Source: Streptomyces sp. F001 (GTDB lineage: Bacteria > Actinomycetota > Actinomycetes > Streptomycetales > Streptomycetaceae). From it: a DNA stretch of 64,000 nucleotides. Below the pieces are notes generated by a model that was not told the DNA's origin, did not search any database, and saw only the letters and a list, made by a program, of their open reading frames with translations. Made by a program: the position numbers and the translations under genes. The stretch lies in contig NZ_QZWF01000005.1 in the NCBI RefSeq assembly GCF_004187715.1, forward strand, positions 62,001-126,000, read 5' to 3'. Below, piece by piece: positions 47,240 to 55,965 of this stretch. The first letter of the stretch is position 1, and each line of letters starts with the position of its first letter.

Positions 47240-48637
47240 ATGAGCACAGCGGACATTGGGCTGCCAGAAAAGGAAGAGCGCGAAGCGCATCCGCAGAAGG
47301 GTGGTGGTGGGCGACGGGTGGGAGTTCCGTCTACGGCGCTCTTCACGGACCAGTACGAGCTGACGATGCTCCAGGCCGCTCTGAAGGCGGGCACGGCCGG
47401 GCGGCGCAGTGTCTTCGAGGTCTTCACCCGGCGGCTGCCGGAGGGGCGCCGCTACGGCGTGGTGGCGGGCACCGGCCGTGTCCTGGACGCCGTCGAGAAC
47501 TTCCGCTTCGACGCTGGCGTCCTCGGCTTCCTGCGCGCACACGGGATCGTCGGCGAGGAGACCCTGGACTGGCTCGCGGACTACCGGTTCAGCGGCGACA
47601 TCTGGGGCTATCCCGAGGGCGAGGTGTACTTCCCGGGCTCGCCGGTCATGCGGGTCGAGGGGTCGTTCGCCGAGTGTGTGCTGCTGGAGACGGTGATCCT
47701 CTCCATCCTCAACCACGACTCCGCGATCGCCGCGGCCGCCTCGCGCATGGCGTCGGCGGCCGGGGAGCGCCCGCTGATCGAGATGGGCGCCCGCCGCACC
47801 CACGAGCTGGCCGCCGTCGCCGCGGCGCGCGCCGCGTACGTCGGCGGTTTCGCCTCCACCTCCGACCTGGCGGCCGGCTTCCGCTACGGCATCCCCACGG
47901 TCGGCACGTCCGCGCACGCGTTCACCCTGCTGCACGACCGCGAGCGGGACGCCTTCCAGGCCCAGGTCAACACCATGGGCCGCGGGACCACCCTGCTGGT
48001 GGACACCTACGACGTCGCCGAGGCGGTCCGTACGGCCGTGGAGGTCGCCGGTCCCGAGCTGGGCGCCGTCCGGATCGACTCCGGTGACCTGCTGCTGGTC
48101 GCGCACCGGGTGCGGCAGCAGCTGGACGAGCTGGGGGCCACGAACACGAAGATCATCGTGACCTCGGATCTCGACGAGTACGCCATCGCCTCGCTCGCCG
48201 CGGCGCCCGTGGACGCGTACGGCGTCGGTACGCGGCTGGTCACCGGCTCCGGGCACCCGACCTGCTCCATGGTGTACAAGCTGGTCGCCCGCGCCGGGTC
48301 CGCCGACCCGAAGGCGCCACTGGTGCCGGTGGCGAAGAAGGCCACCGGCGGCAAGACGTCCATCGGCGGCCGCAAGTGGGCCGCGCGCCGGCTGGACGAG
48401 CAGGGCATCGCGGAGGCGGAGGTGGTCGGTACCGGGCCGGTACCGGACGGGCTCGTCGACCGGCAGCTCCTGGTCGAGCTGGTCAAGGGCGGCGAGGTGG
48501 TCGCCCGCGAGCCGCTCGACACCCCGCGCGAGCGGCACATCGCCGCCCTCGCCGCTCTGCCGCTCTCGGCTACGCAGCTGTCCCAGGGGGAACCCGTCAT
48601 TCCGACGGAGTACGTCAACGAGGGTTCCGCGGGTTAG
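47240..48637 (+). CDS. pncB: Nicotinate phosphoribosyltransferase
   Basis: 465 residues from ATG 47240 (MSTADIGLPEKEEREAH). No SD precedes it; a -10-like TACCAT ends nine bases upstream, so the mRNA may be leaderless. NAPRTase motifs: STALFTDQYELTMLQAALKA, FEVFTRRLPEGRRYGVVAGT, NHDSAIAAAASRM, GARRTHELAAVAAARAAYVG, FASTSDLAAGFRYGIPTVGT (with the active-site His in the following SAHAF), VRIDSGDLLLVAHRVRQQLD and GVGTRLVTGSG. It makes nicotinate mononucleotide in NAD salvage. The next gene is the nicotinamidase that supplies nicotinate. Confidence 0.95.
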   Translation: MSTADIGLPEKEEREAHPQKGGGGRRVGVPSTALFTDQYELTMLQAALKAGTAGRRSVFEVFTRRLPEGRRYGVVAGTGRVLDAVENFRFDAGVLGFLRAHGIVGEETLDWLADYRFSGDIWGYPEGEVYFPGSPVMRVEGSFAECVLLETVILSILNHDSAIAAAASRMASAAGERPLIEMGARRTHELAAVAAARAAYVGGFASTSDLAAGFRYGIPTVGTSAHAFTLLHDRERDAFQAQVNTMGRGTTLLVDTYDVAEAVRTAVEVAGPELGAVRIDSGDLLLVAHRVRQQLDELGATNTKIIVTSDLDEYAIASLAAAPVDAYGVGTRLVTGSGHPTCSMVYKLVARAGSADPKAPLVPVAKKATGGKTSIGGRKWAARRLDEQGIAEAEVVGTGPVPDGLVDRQLLVELVKGGEVVAREPLDTPRERHIAALAALPLSATQLSQGEPVIPTEYVNEGSAG

Positions 48638-48783
48638 GGGTGCGCGCCGGTGGTGCCCCCTCCCGCACCGTCCCCGAAGTCTCTAGGCTCGGAGGTTCAG
48701 GTTCGTCACCGGCCGGGCCCGCACCTCTCGGCACCGTGACCGAAGAGACCCCATAGCCGCCCCATAGCCGAAGGACACCGACC

Positions 48784-49371
48784 ATGCGCCGCGCCTTGAT
48801 CGTCGTAGACGTGCAGAACGATTTCTGCGAAGGGGGCAGCCTCCCGGTGGCCGGAGGTGCCGATGTGGCCGCCGCGATCACCGAGCTGATCGGGCAGGCC
48901 CCCGCCGGGTACCGCCATGTCGTGGCGACCCGCGACCACCACATCGCCCCCGGCGGCCACTTCGCGGACAACCCCGACTTCGCCCACTCCTGGCCCGCGC
49001 ACTGCGTCGCGGGCACGGAGGGGGTCGGCTTCCATCCGAACTTCGCCCCGGCCGTCGCGTCCGGCTCGATCGACGCCGTGTTCGACAAGGGGGCGTACTC
49101 GGCGGCGTACAGCGGGTTCGAGGGGGTCGACGAGAACGGCGTGTCCCTGGCCGACTGGCTGAAGGCCCGGTCGATCGACGAGGTGGACGTGGTCGGCATC
49201 GCCACCGACCACTGCGTACGGGCCACCGCCCTGGACGCCGCGCGGGAGGGTTTCCGTACGCATGTGCTGCTGGACCTCACCGCCGGGGTGGCCCCGGAGA
49301 GCACCGAGCGGGCGCTGGAGGAGCTGCGGGAAGCGGGCGTGGAGCTGTCCGGGAAGCCGGTCGTTCAGTAG
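48784..49371 (+). CDS. pncA: Nicotinamidase (isochorismatase-family amidohydrolase)
   Basis: 195 residues from ATG 48784. Catalytic Asp in LIVVDVQNDFCEGG, metal-binding RDHHIAPGGHFADN, Lys in VFDKGAYSAAYSGF, and nucleophilic Cys in GIATDHCVRATALDA, a complete nicotinamidase set. It converts nicotinamide to nicotinate, the substrate of PncB encoded just upstream, giving a two-gene NAD salvage locus. Confidence 0.95.
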   Translation: MRRALIVVDVQNDFCEGGSLPVAGGADVAAAITELIGQAPAGYRHVVATRDHHIAPGGHFADNPDFAHSWPAHCVAGTEGVGFHPNFAPAVASGSIDAVFDKGAYSAAYSGFEGVDENGVSLADWLKARSIDEVDVVGIATDHCVRATALDAAREGFRTHVLLDLTAGVAPESTERALEELREAGVELSGKPVVQ

Positions 49372-49380
49372 GGGCGGGCC

Positions 49381-49710
49381 TTACACCTGTGCCGTCGGCT
49401 GTCTGAGCAGGGCCCTGATCGGGCGCCACAGCTCCATGGGACCGACTTCGCTGTCGGGGACCGTGCGCCATATCAGACCGTCGGGGTGGTGCAGGACCGC
49501 GGTGATCTCGTCCGGGGTCGGCGGGGCCGCGTTGCCGCGCAGGTAGATCGCGCGCAGGCCGAGGTTGCGCAGCCGGGTCAGGGCACGGGCCCGGTTCCGG
49601 GCGTGCACCAGGACACGCACTCCGGCCGGGCCGTCGGCGGCGGGGCTGGGCAGGTTCAGCGCCACGACCACCGTGCCGTTCGGCAGCTTGCAGAAACCTC
49701 CTGCGGCCAT
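49381..49710 (-). CDS. Hypothetical protein, 109 residues
   Basis: ATG at 49710. Segments include MAAGGFCKLPNGTVVVALNL, VRVLVHARNRARALTRLRNL, GLRAIYLRGNAAPPTPDEIT and HHPDGLIWRTVPDSE. It is a small alpha/beta protein without recognised motifs, and its codon use is normal for the neighbourhood. It converges on pncA, ten bases from its stop, and lies downstream of the secreted protease. I cannot assign a function. Confidence 0.75.
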   Translation of the reverse strand: MAAGGFCKLPNGTVVVALNLPSPAADGPAGVRVLVHARNRARALTRLRNLGLRAIYLRGNAAPPTPDEITAVLHHPDGLIWRTVPDSEVGPMELWRPIRALLRQPTAQV

Positions 49711-49772
49711 GCAGTCACATCCCCGTTCGCTCAGGTGTCAATAAGAGAGCCATCAGGACGCACCTAAACACG

Positions 49773-49805
49773 ATCGGCGGCAACCCGCCAGGGGTTACCG
49801 CCGAT
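49773..49805 (-). terminator. Terminator downstream of the M6 protease gene
   Basis: ATCGGCGGCAACCC (49773-49786) pairs with GGGTTACCGCCGAT (49792-49805) with one mismatch; 27 bases after the protease stop. Confidence 0.75.
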
Positions 49806-49831
49806 ACGTTTCTGACCTGCGGAAATGCTGC

Positions 49832-52177
49832 TTACTTCACCGCGGGGCCGACTTGGAGCAAGATCGTCGAGCCGTTCTTGGCCTCCTTGACGATCCTGAT
49901 CTTGGTGTTGGTGTCAGTGATCTTGACGCCGCCGGCCTTGTTGCTCTCGTCGTAGTAGGTGCTGGTGTGGTCGTTGAAGACCGGCACGCCCTTCGACGAC
50001 GGGATCCGCGTCGCGACGTCCGCCTTGTGCAGCGTGATGCCGTCCGTGCGGTACAGGCTGAACGGCGCGTCGTAGGTCTGGATGCGGTTGCGCATCAGCG
50101 TGCCGTCGGACCACTTCAGCGCGGTCGGGTGGGAGTCGACGGGCAGGAGCAGGCCCACGCCCGGGTGCTGGCTGGTGTTGTTGTCGGCCTGGGAGGTGTC
50201 CCACTTCCAGATCAACAGGCCGTTCTGGTACGGGAAGTGCTCGACCCAGGACGGACGGGTGGTGGCGAAGCCGAAGTTGTACGGGCCGACCTTCAGGGTC
50301 TTGTCGTACGACACGTACTGGCGGTTCTCGGCGATGTAGTACTGCGCGTACTCCTTGGTGAACGACGCGCCGATCCGGGAGAAGCCGGTCGCCGTCCAAG
50401 CCACGTCCGCGCTCTCCGCGTTGTCCGTGAACAGCGCGGTGCCGTCGGCGGTCACGGAGATCTGGTCGGCCGCGAAGCCCTTCTCCGCGACACCGCCGTC
50501 GGTGGCGTAGCGGAAGCGCAGCTCGATCTTCTTGCCCGCGTAGGCGTCGAGGGAGTACGACAGCTTCTTGTACTGCTCGGAGAAGCCGGTCAACGCCGGC
50601 TTGTCGCTGCCGTCGCGCGGGATGGCCTGGCCGTCCGCCGTGCCGTCGACCGCCGTCCAGTTGGCGCCGCCGTCGGTGGACACCTCGGCGTAGAGGTAGT
50701 CGTAGTCGGCCTCGATCGCCCACCAGCCGTCCAGCGTCAGGGTCGCCGAGGACTTGCCGGTGAGATCCACGGAGCGGCTGAGCGTGTTCTTCAGGTTGTT
50801 TCCGCTGCCGCTCCACCACTGAGTCGCACCCTGTGCAGGAGGAACGAGCTCGGTGGTGACCGCCTTCTTGGGCAGCTCGACCACCAGGGCCTGCTTGTTC
50901 TTGGTGTTGTACTCGGCGACGCCCAGCTTGTGCGTCGACTTCGTGGCCGCCTTGGCGACGTCGTAGTCGAGCCAGCCCAGCTGGAGCTTGTCCCAGGCGG
51001 TCATGTCGCCGGGCAGGTCGCCGATGGTGTCCTTGCCGGTGCCGAGCCAGGAACCGGACGACATCAGCGTCCAGAAGCCGGTGGAGTTCTCGCCGCCGTT
51101 GGTGTCGTAGTGGTCCGGCAGACCGAGGTCGTGGCCGTACTCGTGGGCGAAGACGCCGAGTCCGCCGTTCTCCGGCTGGATGGTGTAGTCGCCGACCCAG
51201 ATACCGCTGTCGCCGATCTGTGTGCCGCCGAGCCGGTTGCCGTCGGGGCCGGTGGAGCCGGCGTCGGTGCCGAACGCGTACCAGCGGTGGGCCCAGATCG
51301 CGTCCTCGCCCTGCGCGCCGCCGCCCGCGGACTCGTCCTCGCCGGCGTGCACGATCTGGAAGTGGTCGATGTAGCCGTCGCGTTCGTTGAAGTCGCCGTC
51401 GCCGTCGAAGTCGTAGCGGTCCCACTGGTCGTACTCGGCGAGCTTGGCCTTGATCTCCGCGTCGGTCTTGCCGGCTGCCTTCTGCTGGTCGGCCCACGCG
51501 TTGACGCCGTCCTGCACCGCGTACCAGGCGCAGTTGTCGGGGTCGCACTTGTTGGAGCCGTAACGGGCCTCGTTGTAGGGGACCTTGACCCAGTCGGTGA
51601 CCTCGCCCTCGATGGAGTAGCGGCCCGAGGACTGCTTCTCGTAGTAGGTCTTCATCGAGGCGGTGCCGTCGCCGAAGTAGAGGTCCTGGAAGTGCTCGCG
51701 GTTGTAGTCCGCCTGCCAGGCCGTGCTGTTGTCCTGCTTGCGGTCCGGCTCGGCGATCTGGTTGTGCAGCGGGCCGGGGGTGCCGCCGTAGCGGCTGTCG
51801 ATCTGGTCGCCGAACTCGACCAGAACGGTGAAGATCTTGTCCGTCTTCTCCCGGCCGAGTTCGACGTACTTGCTGTGGCCCTTACGGCTCTCGAGCTCGA
51901 CGACCTTGGAGCCCTTGCGCTCCTCGACCTCGGCCTCGCCGGATATGACCTGCTTCAGGGCCTCTTCGCGCTGAGCTTCGACGGTTTTGGTGAGCGGGCC
52001 GTCGAGGTCGTGCTCGTGCTCGTCGTGCGCCTCGGGTGTCGCCGGGTCCCTCCGCTCTACGGCGGCGGAGTCGGCGGGATCGCCCTGCGCCACCGCGTAG
52101 GTGGAGAACATGGCGGTCGCCGCCGCGAATGCGACCGCGGTCGCGGTCGCTCTGAACGTCCAGGGTCTGCTGGTCAC
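49832..52177 (-). CDS. Secreted M6 metalloprotease (immune inhibitor A family)
   Basis: 781 residues from GTG 52177, seven bases after GGAGG. Signal peptide TATAVAFAAATAMFSTYAVA; an acidic, charged propeptide (HDEHEHDLDGPL) to about residue 110; catalytic domain with zinc motif VFAHEYGHDLGLPDHYDTNG and downstream MSSGSWLG Met-turn. An EF-hand-like calcium loop YDFDGDGDFNERDGY lies before the active site. The C-terminal half contains a MAM/jelly-roll-type domain (TLTLDGWWAIEADYDYLYAE) and the InhA C-terminal region. It is a broad extracellular protease, secreted by Sec. The upstream region has TTGACTA repeats. Confidence 0.93.
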   Translation of the reverse strand: MTSRPWTFRATATAVAFAAATAMFSTYAVAQGDPADSAAVERRDPATPEAHDEHEHDLDGPLTKTVEAQREEALKQVISGEAEVEERKGSKVVELESRKGHSKYVELGREKTDKIFTVLVEFGDQIDSRYGGTPGPLHNQIAEPDRKQDNSTAWQADYNREHFQDLYFGDGTASMKTYYEKQSSGRYSIEGEVTDWVKVPYNEARYGSNKCDPDNCAWYAVQDGVNAWADQQKAAGKTDAEIKAKLAEYDQWDRYDFDGDGDFNERDGYIDHFQIVHAGEDESAGGGAQGEDAIWAHRWYAFGTDAGSTGPDGNRLGGTQIGDSGIWVGDYTIQPENGGLGVFAHEYGHDLGLPDHYDTNGGENSTGFWTLMSSGSWLGTGKDTIGDLPGDMTAWDKLQLGWLDYDVAKAATKSTHKLGVAEYNTKNKQALVVELPKKAVTTELVPPAQGATQWWSGSGNNLKNTLSRSVDLTGKSSATLTLDGWWAIEADYDYLYAEVSTDGGANWTAVDGTADGQAIPRDGSDKPALTGFSEQYKKLSYSLDAYAGKKIELRFRYATDGGVAEKGFAADQISVTADGTALFTDNAESADVAWTATGFSRIGASFTKEYAQYYIAENRQYVSYDKTLKVGPYNFGFATTRPSWVEHFPYQNGLLIWKWDTSQADNNTSQHPGVGLLLPVDSHPTALKWSDGTLMRNRIQTYDAPFSLYRTDGITLHKADVATRIPSSKGVPVFNDHTSTYYDESNKAGGVKITDTNTKIRIVKEAKNGSTILLQVGPAVK

Positions 52178-52566
52178 TTGAGATCCTCCCCCGCGTCCGG
52201 GCGCGCGGAAGGAGAGGGCCCGGTCATGGAGCGCTCCGCGCGCGCGTGATCAACGCGTGTAGTCAAGTGACGACATTTGACTAGAGGTTGAGGAGAAAAG
52301 ACAGACCTTGACTTGAGCAGGACAACTGCATTATGCGGAGACGACGTTTCGCTCACCGAACAGTGTGCTTCGCTCAACGGGCGCGCAGGACCGTCCACTT
52401 GTCGGACTGCATGAATCGGTGCGCCCCTTATGCATCGGCACTGTTGGTCATCTCACGCTTACGGTTCGTTCCACTCGGGCATGCACGCGAATAGATTCTG
52501 TCCGCACCCTCCCCCAAGCGAGAGGCACGGGGGGAGACCACCCCCACTTTCTAGGACTCGATTGCC
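52178..52566. other. Divergent promoter region with TAGTCAA/TTGACTA inverted repeat
   Basis: About 390 bp between the M6 protease (-) and a small membrane-protein gene (+). TAGTCAA at 52260-52266 and TTGACTA at 52277-52283 are perfect 7-bp arms 10 bases apart; a further TTGACT occurs near 52308-52313. It is AT-rich around 52270-52340. Probable operator of the protease; no gene visible. Confidence 0.5.
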
Positions 52567-52848
52567 ATGCCTCGTCCGACTGCCGTACAGCTCGCCTACG
52601 GTTCGTTGACCGTCATCGCCTCGACGCTCGCCATGCTGCTGCTGTCACAGACGAGTTCGGATGCGGGGATCGCGGTCATCGCCGTCGCGGCGCTCGTCCT
52701 CGGGCTGCTGGTCGCCCTGACGGTACCCGTGCCGAAGCGCACACCGACCGTCGTACGGCGCTCCGCCCCGGCCTCCCGCGTGGCGGCTCCGGTCCCGGCG
52801 GCACCCGAGCCGGTACGGGAGCCGACGTCCGGCGTCACGTCGCGCTGA
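52567..52848 (+). CDS. Small membrane protein with basic-Pro tail
   Basis: 93 residues from ATG 52567. Two TM helices (LAYGSLTVIASTLAMLLLSQ, GIAVIAVAALVLGLLVALTV) and a Pro/Ala/Arg tail (PAPEPVREP type) of about 35 residues. The family is unknown; such short two-helix proteins are common in Streptomyces. Its 3' end overlaps the convergent RDD gene by 14 bp. Confidence 0.75.
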   Translation: MPRPTAVQLAYGSLTVIASTLAMLLLSQTSSDAGIAVIAVAALVLGLLVALTVPVPKRTPTVVRRSAPASRVAAPVPAAPEPVREPTSGVTSR

Positions 52849-53509
52849 CCACCACCGTCTTGGCCGCCTTGTCGTGCAGGCCCTGTTTGTAGGGCTTGTC
52901 GAAGAAGCTCCAGCCGCCGCAGATCACCGTCCAGAGGCAGGCACAGCAGAACGCGAACGGAATCCAGAGCACCGCGGAGCGGATCAGCGCGGTCTGCACC
53001 GAGGGCGTGGCGCCGTTGTCGAGGTTGGCCACCCGCATGCCGAGCCACTTCTTGCCCAGTGTCTGCCCCCACTTGCTGATCATGAAGGTGTCGTACGCCA
53101 TGAAGAGCACGGCGGCGATGGTGGACTGCGCGAGGGAGCTGCCGGTGTCGACCTCGTCGGCGCCCACGCCGTACTCGTCGACGTTGAAACCCCAGGCGAG
53201 CAGCCAGACGACGACGCCGACGAGGATCATGTCGATGATGCGGGCGAGCGTGCGCTTGCCGCTGTCGGCGAGCGGGGGCATGCCCGCGAGCGGCTCCTCG
53301 GGGCCGCCGCCATAAGGGCCGCCGCCGTACGGGGGTGGCTGGCCACCGCCGTAGGGAGGTGGCTGGTCACCGCCGTACGGCGGGGGTTCCTGGCCGCCCG
53401 GGGGCGAGTCGTACGGTGAGCCGGCCCCCTCGCCGGGCGGGGGCTGCTTCTTGAACGGATCGTCCTCCGGCGGCTGTCCGCCGGATCCGGGGGGCGGTTC
53501 GGTGCTCAT
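52835..53509 (-). CDS. RDD-family membrane protein
   Basis: 224 residues. A Pro/Gly/Tyr-rich cytosolic repeat (QPPPYGG repeated) occupies the first 70 residues. The RDD domain follows, with LARIIDMILVGVVVWLLAWG (Arg-Asp signature), STIAAVLFMAYDTFMISKW, GQTLGKKWLGMRV and FAFCCACLWTVICGGWSFFD, KPYKQGLHDKAAKT. RDD proteins have unknown or transport-linked functions, some as Na+/H+ antiporters. A second RDD gene follows upstream on the same strand, a conserved streptomycete pair. Confidence 0.88.
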   Translation of the reverse strand: MSTEPPPGSGGQPPEDDPFKKQPPPGEGAGSPYDSPPGGQEPPPYGGDQPPPYGGGQPPPYGGGPYGGGPEEPLAGMPPLADSGKRTLARIIDMILVGVVVWLLAWGFNVDEYGVGADEVDTGSSLAQSTIAAVLFMAYDTFMISKWGQTLGKKWLGMRVANLDNGATPSVQTALIRSAVLWIPFAFCCACLWTVICGGWSFFDKPYKQGLHDKAAKTVVVSAT

Positions 53510-53596
53510 GGCCCGAGTGGACCGCGAACCCTCCCCCCGCGCATCCGGCGAGCGGCCGTCCGGGGGTACAGAATTACCTGGTCACCCGGGTGGAGG

Positions 53597-55301
53597 TCAC
53601 CCTGCGACGAACGTGTGTGCGGCCTTGTCGTGCCAGCACTGGTGCCACGGCTTGTCGAACAGGCACCACAGGACACCGATGAGACCGACGCAGAGCAGTC
53701 CGGGGACGCTGTAGACCAGCCAGCGGCGCAGGGCCGCGCCGAAGGACGGAGCCTCGTGGGCCTCGATGTCCCGCACCTCCAGGCCGAGCAGTCGCTTGCC
53801 CAGCGTGCGGCCCCACTTGGCGGTCGGCAGCGCCTCGTAGAGGACACCGAAGAGGAGCAGGACGGCGAGGATGATGCCCAGGTAGGTGGACGTCGTGCCG
53901 TCGAGCAGCCAGACCGTGACCGTCCGGCCGGAGAGCTTGGCCTCGTCGATCTTGCCCTGGATGTGGTCGAGGGCCTGTGCGCCGAGCGGTACGGCGGCGA
54001 CGGCGGTGACGGCGCCGATGACCACGGTGTCGATCAGGCGGGCGGCCAGCCGCTTGCCGAGCGCCGCGGGCCGCGCCGCCGCTTGCCGCCGCGCCGCCGC
54101 CTGGAACGGGTCCTCGACCGGCGGCTTCCACGGTGCGACCGGCTGCTCGTCGGCCCCCGAGGTGCCGGCGAGATGGTGGACCTGCTGTGCCCAGGAGGAC
54201 TGGCCGCCACCGGGGCCGCTGGTCACCGGGGCGGCGGTGCCTGGAGCGGCGGCCTGATGGGGCACACCGGGGGCGCGGACGAGGGGGTGGTGGACTGCGG
54301 GGTGGCCGGCGCCTCCTGCACACCGGCCTGCGCGGCCGACGCCACCTGCGCCTGCCCGGCCTGCACCGCGGCAGCGCGCGCCGCGGCCGCCTTTCCGGCA
54401 CCGAAACCGGGGGCGCCCGATCCGGCGGAGGGCGCCGGGGTGGGGGCGCCGGGGCCGGAGGGGCCGGGGATTGATGCGCCGGGGCGGATGCGCCCGGGGC
54501 GGCGCCCGCCGGGGTGGAACCCGCCGGACCGGACACACCCGGGCCGGAACCCGCCAGGCCGGATACGCCCAGGGGGGAACCCGCCGGGGTGGCGCCCGCC
54601 GGGCCGGAACCCGCCAAGCCGGAGGCCCCCGCCGCGCCCGACGCTCGCGGCCCCGGCATGCCCGGGCTCCCGGGCTGCGCCCCCGGTGTCCCGTCCTGCT
54701 GACCCGTGCTGCGGGTGACGGCGCGGAAGGTCATCGTGCCCTCGTCCTCGGCGGCACCGTCCGTACCGGCGCCCGGGCCCTGGGAGTTGGCGGTCGGGCG
54801 GCGGAAGACGAACGTGTTGCCGCCGGCCGCGTCCGCGTCGGACGCGGCCGGCGGGATCGTCGCCGTGCCGTCCGTGCGAGCGGACTGGCCGTCGGGCGAC
54901 GTGGGGGCGTCTGCGGGTACGCGCGGGTCGGCGCCCTGCGGTGCGCCCCAGGAGACGCGGCGGTCCTGGTCGCCGCCGAAGCCGGACTGCCGGGAGCGGT
55001 CGGCGCCCCATGCGGAGGCCGGCTCGGGCCGGCTGCCGTGCTGGGCGTCGGCGGGGCCGGCCTGGGCCTGCGGTTCGGGATCCTCGTCGAAGAAGTGCGG
55101 CCCGGTCTCCTCGACGGCGGGCTGCGCGGGGTGCGCGCCGGGCGGCGGCGCGAGCGGTTCGCCGTCGGCCGGGGCCGGACGGCTGGTGCCCGGCACCCAG
55201 GCGGCGCCGTTCCAGTACCGGACATATCCGGGAATGGAAGGGTCCGGGTAATAGCCCTCGCGGGGCCTGTCGTCGCCGGGTGCCGGGGTTGGGGCGCTCA
55301 T
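53597..55301 (-). pseudogene. DUF2510-RDD membrane protein with two frame breaks
   Basis: ATG 55301 starts a DUF2510-type N-terminus (GYYPDPSIPGYVRYWNGAAW) and a long Pro/Ala/Gly linker. Near 54445-54470 the sensible frame shifts (PTPAPSAGSGAPGFGAGKAA, AVQAGQAQVASAAQAGVQEA). Near 54250-54290 it shifts again into the RDD domain (APVTSGPGGGQSSWAQQ, GKRLAARLIDTVVIGAVTAV, GRTLGKRLLGLEVRDIEAHE, FDKPWHQCWHDKAAHTF) ending at 53597. Both breaks lie in G-rich low-complexity DNA. All domains are otherwise well preserved, so sequencing error is at least as likely as decay. Confidence 0.75.
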
Positions 55302-55544
55302 GTCCGTCGTCCCGTATCTGCTCGGGGGTGTTATGGGGGCCTCCACATCTATCAGACCCGCCGGACCAGCACCGCCCGTCCCGCCGGACCCGCCCCTTTC
55401 GAGCACGCTTGTGCTACCCCCGCGAAAAAACTTCGGGGAATCCGCGTAATGCTCCCGGCTTCCCCCGCTCTCCACTCGTACGGGCCCGCCCACAGGGCCC
55501 GTACGACAGATCCGTGCAGACCTGTGCAGAGAGGAAAGACAGCC

Positions 55545-55955
55545 ATGCACACCGTGGTAGAGCGGGAGTTGGAGATGCGGCTCGTTCTGTCGCCCGAGCG
55601 GAGCGTCCCGGTCGCGGCCCGGCTCGGCTACCGCTCCGACGACCCGTACGCCGTCCACATCACCTTCCACATCGACTCCGACCAGCCCGTCAACTGGACG
55701 TTCGCCCGTGAACTCCTCGTGGAGGGGGTGTTCCGGCCGTGCGGACGCGGGGACGTGCGGGTATGGCCGTCGAAGGCGAACGGGCGCAGCGTCGTTCTGA
55801 TAGCGCTGAGTTCACCCGACGGGGACGCCCTGCTTCACGCCCCGGCGGCGCAGGTGTCGGCCTGGCTGGAGCGCACGCTGCGGGTGGTGCCCCCGGGGAG
55901 TGAGGGCGCTCAGCTCGGCCTCGACGACGGTCTGGCCGAGCTGCTCGCCTGGTGA
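55545..55955 (+). CDS. ssgG: SsgA-like sporulation protein (SALP), probably SsgG
   Basis: 136 residues from ATG 55545, preceded by GAGAGGAAAG. SALP-specific sequence: ERELEMRLVLSPERSVPVAA, SDDPYAVHITFHIDSDQPVN, WTFARELLVEGVFRPCGRGD, SAWLERTLRVVPPGSEG. SALPs are unique to morphologically complex actinomycetes and control septum placement and spore-wall maturation. Assignment to SsgG rests on the neighbourhood (RDD pair, FAD oxidase, TPR protein, hppD) as I recall it in S. coelicolor; a different SALP is possible. Confidence 0.85.
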   Translation: MHTVVERELEMRLVLSPERSVPVAARLGYRSDDPYAVHITFHIDSDQPVNWTFARELLVEGVFRPCGRGDVRVWPSKANGRSVVLIALSSPDGDALLHAPAAQVSAWLERTLRVVPPGSEGAQLGLDDGLAELLAW

Positions 55956-55965
55956 GGCGCGCGCT

